NCBI GenBank assembly: GCA_027317045.1 | Contig: DAHVFI010000169.1 | Coordinates: 1-5,098, forward strand | Source of the DNA: Gammaproteobacteria bacterium | GTDB lineage: Bacteria > Pseudomonadota > Gammaproteobacteria > Natronospirales > REEB76 | DNA length: 5,098 nucleotides | Direction: 5' to 3' | Part shown: positions 5,049-5,098 of the stretch, piece after piece | Layout: each line of letters begins with the position of its first letter | Numbering within the stretch: position 1 is the first letter of the stretch | Notes under the pieces: model-generated | Databases searched by the model: none | What the model saw: only the letters and a program-made list of their open reading frames with translations | Told to the model about the DNA's origin: nothing | Position numbers and translations under genes: made by a program

Positions 5049-5098
5049 AGTTTCACCAATATTTTCCCGTTGCGCACAAACGGCGGTTTCACCACGCG
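5045..5098 (-). CDS. gcvT: Aminomethyltransferase (glycine cleavage T protein), C-terminal 17 residues only
   Basis: Reading the minus strand from the right edge gives RVVKPPFVRNGKILVKL and then TAG at 5047-5045. The motif K-P-P-F-V-R-N-G-K is the characteristic C-terminal tail of GcvT; E. coli ends in a similar VRNGK segment. GcvT transfers the methylene group from aminomethyl-lipoyl GcvH to tetrahydrofolate, releasing ammonia. The fragment is in frame to the edge. Its position just upstream of gcvH and gcvP, on the same strand, strongly supports the assignment despite its length. The stop codon lies inside the head of a REP-like repeat. Any glycine riboswitch or gcv promoter would lie upstream of gcvT, outside the window. 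Confidence 0.88.
   Translation of the reverse strand, partial: RVVKPPFVRNGKILVKL

Overview
The window is a compact, GC-rich bacterial chromosomal segment in which every supported gene lies on the minus strand, so transcription runs from the right edge to the left. The proteins resemble gammaproteobacterial versions: a single-chain GcvP, Tpx, an integral-membrane DgkA and a PfkB-type kinase. The spacers carry short hairpin repeats headed GTAG/GTGG, of the REP class common in Gammaproteobacteria. I place the source in Gammaproteobacteria (less likely Betaproteobacteria) and cannot name a genus.

Layout in transcription order. The last 17 codons of gcvT (5098-5045) are followed by a 114-bp spacer with three REP-like units, then gcvH (4930-4541), an 83-bp spacer, and gcvP (4457-1536). 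A 213-bp spacer after gcvP holds three REP-like units and one further hairpin. Next come tpx (1322-819), dgkA (809-438) and the N-terminal 140 residues of a PfkB-family kinase (421 to the left edge). Spacers of 9 and 16 bp join the last three genes.

Functionally there are two blocks. The first is the glycine cleavage system: GcvP decarboxylates glycine, GcvH carries the aminomethyl group on its lipoyl lysine, and GcvT passes the one-carbon unit to tetrahydrofolate. The second is a tight tpx-dgkA-kinase cluster combining peroxide defence, lipid phosphorylation and a sugar or nucleoside kinase. No functional link between those three is evident from the sequence.

There is no RNA gene, CRISPR array, insertion sequence or integrase, and no sign of a new defence or mobile system. 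The points worth a second look are non-coding: REP-like arrays bordering gcv genes, one supplying the gcvT stop codon, and a small hairpin covering the tpx stop and abutting the dgkA start. No stretch longer than 300 bases lacks a gene.
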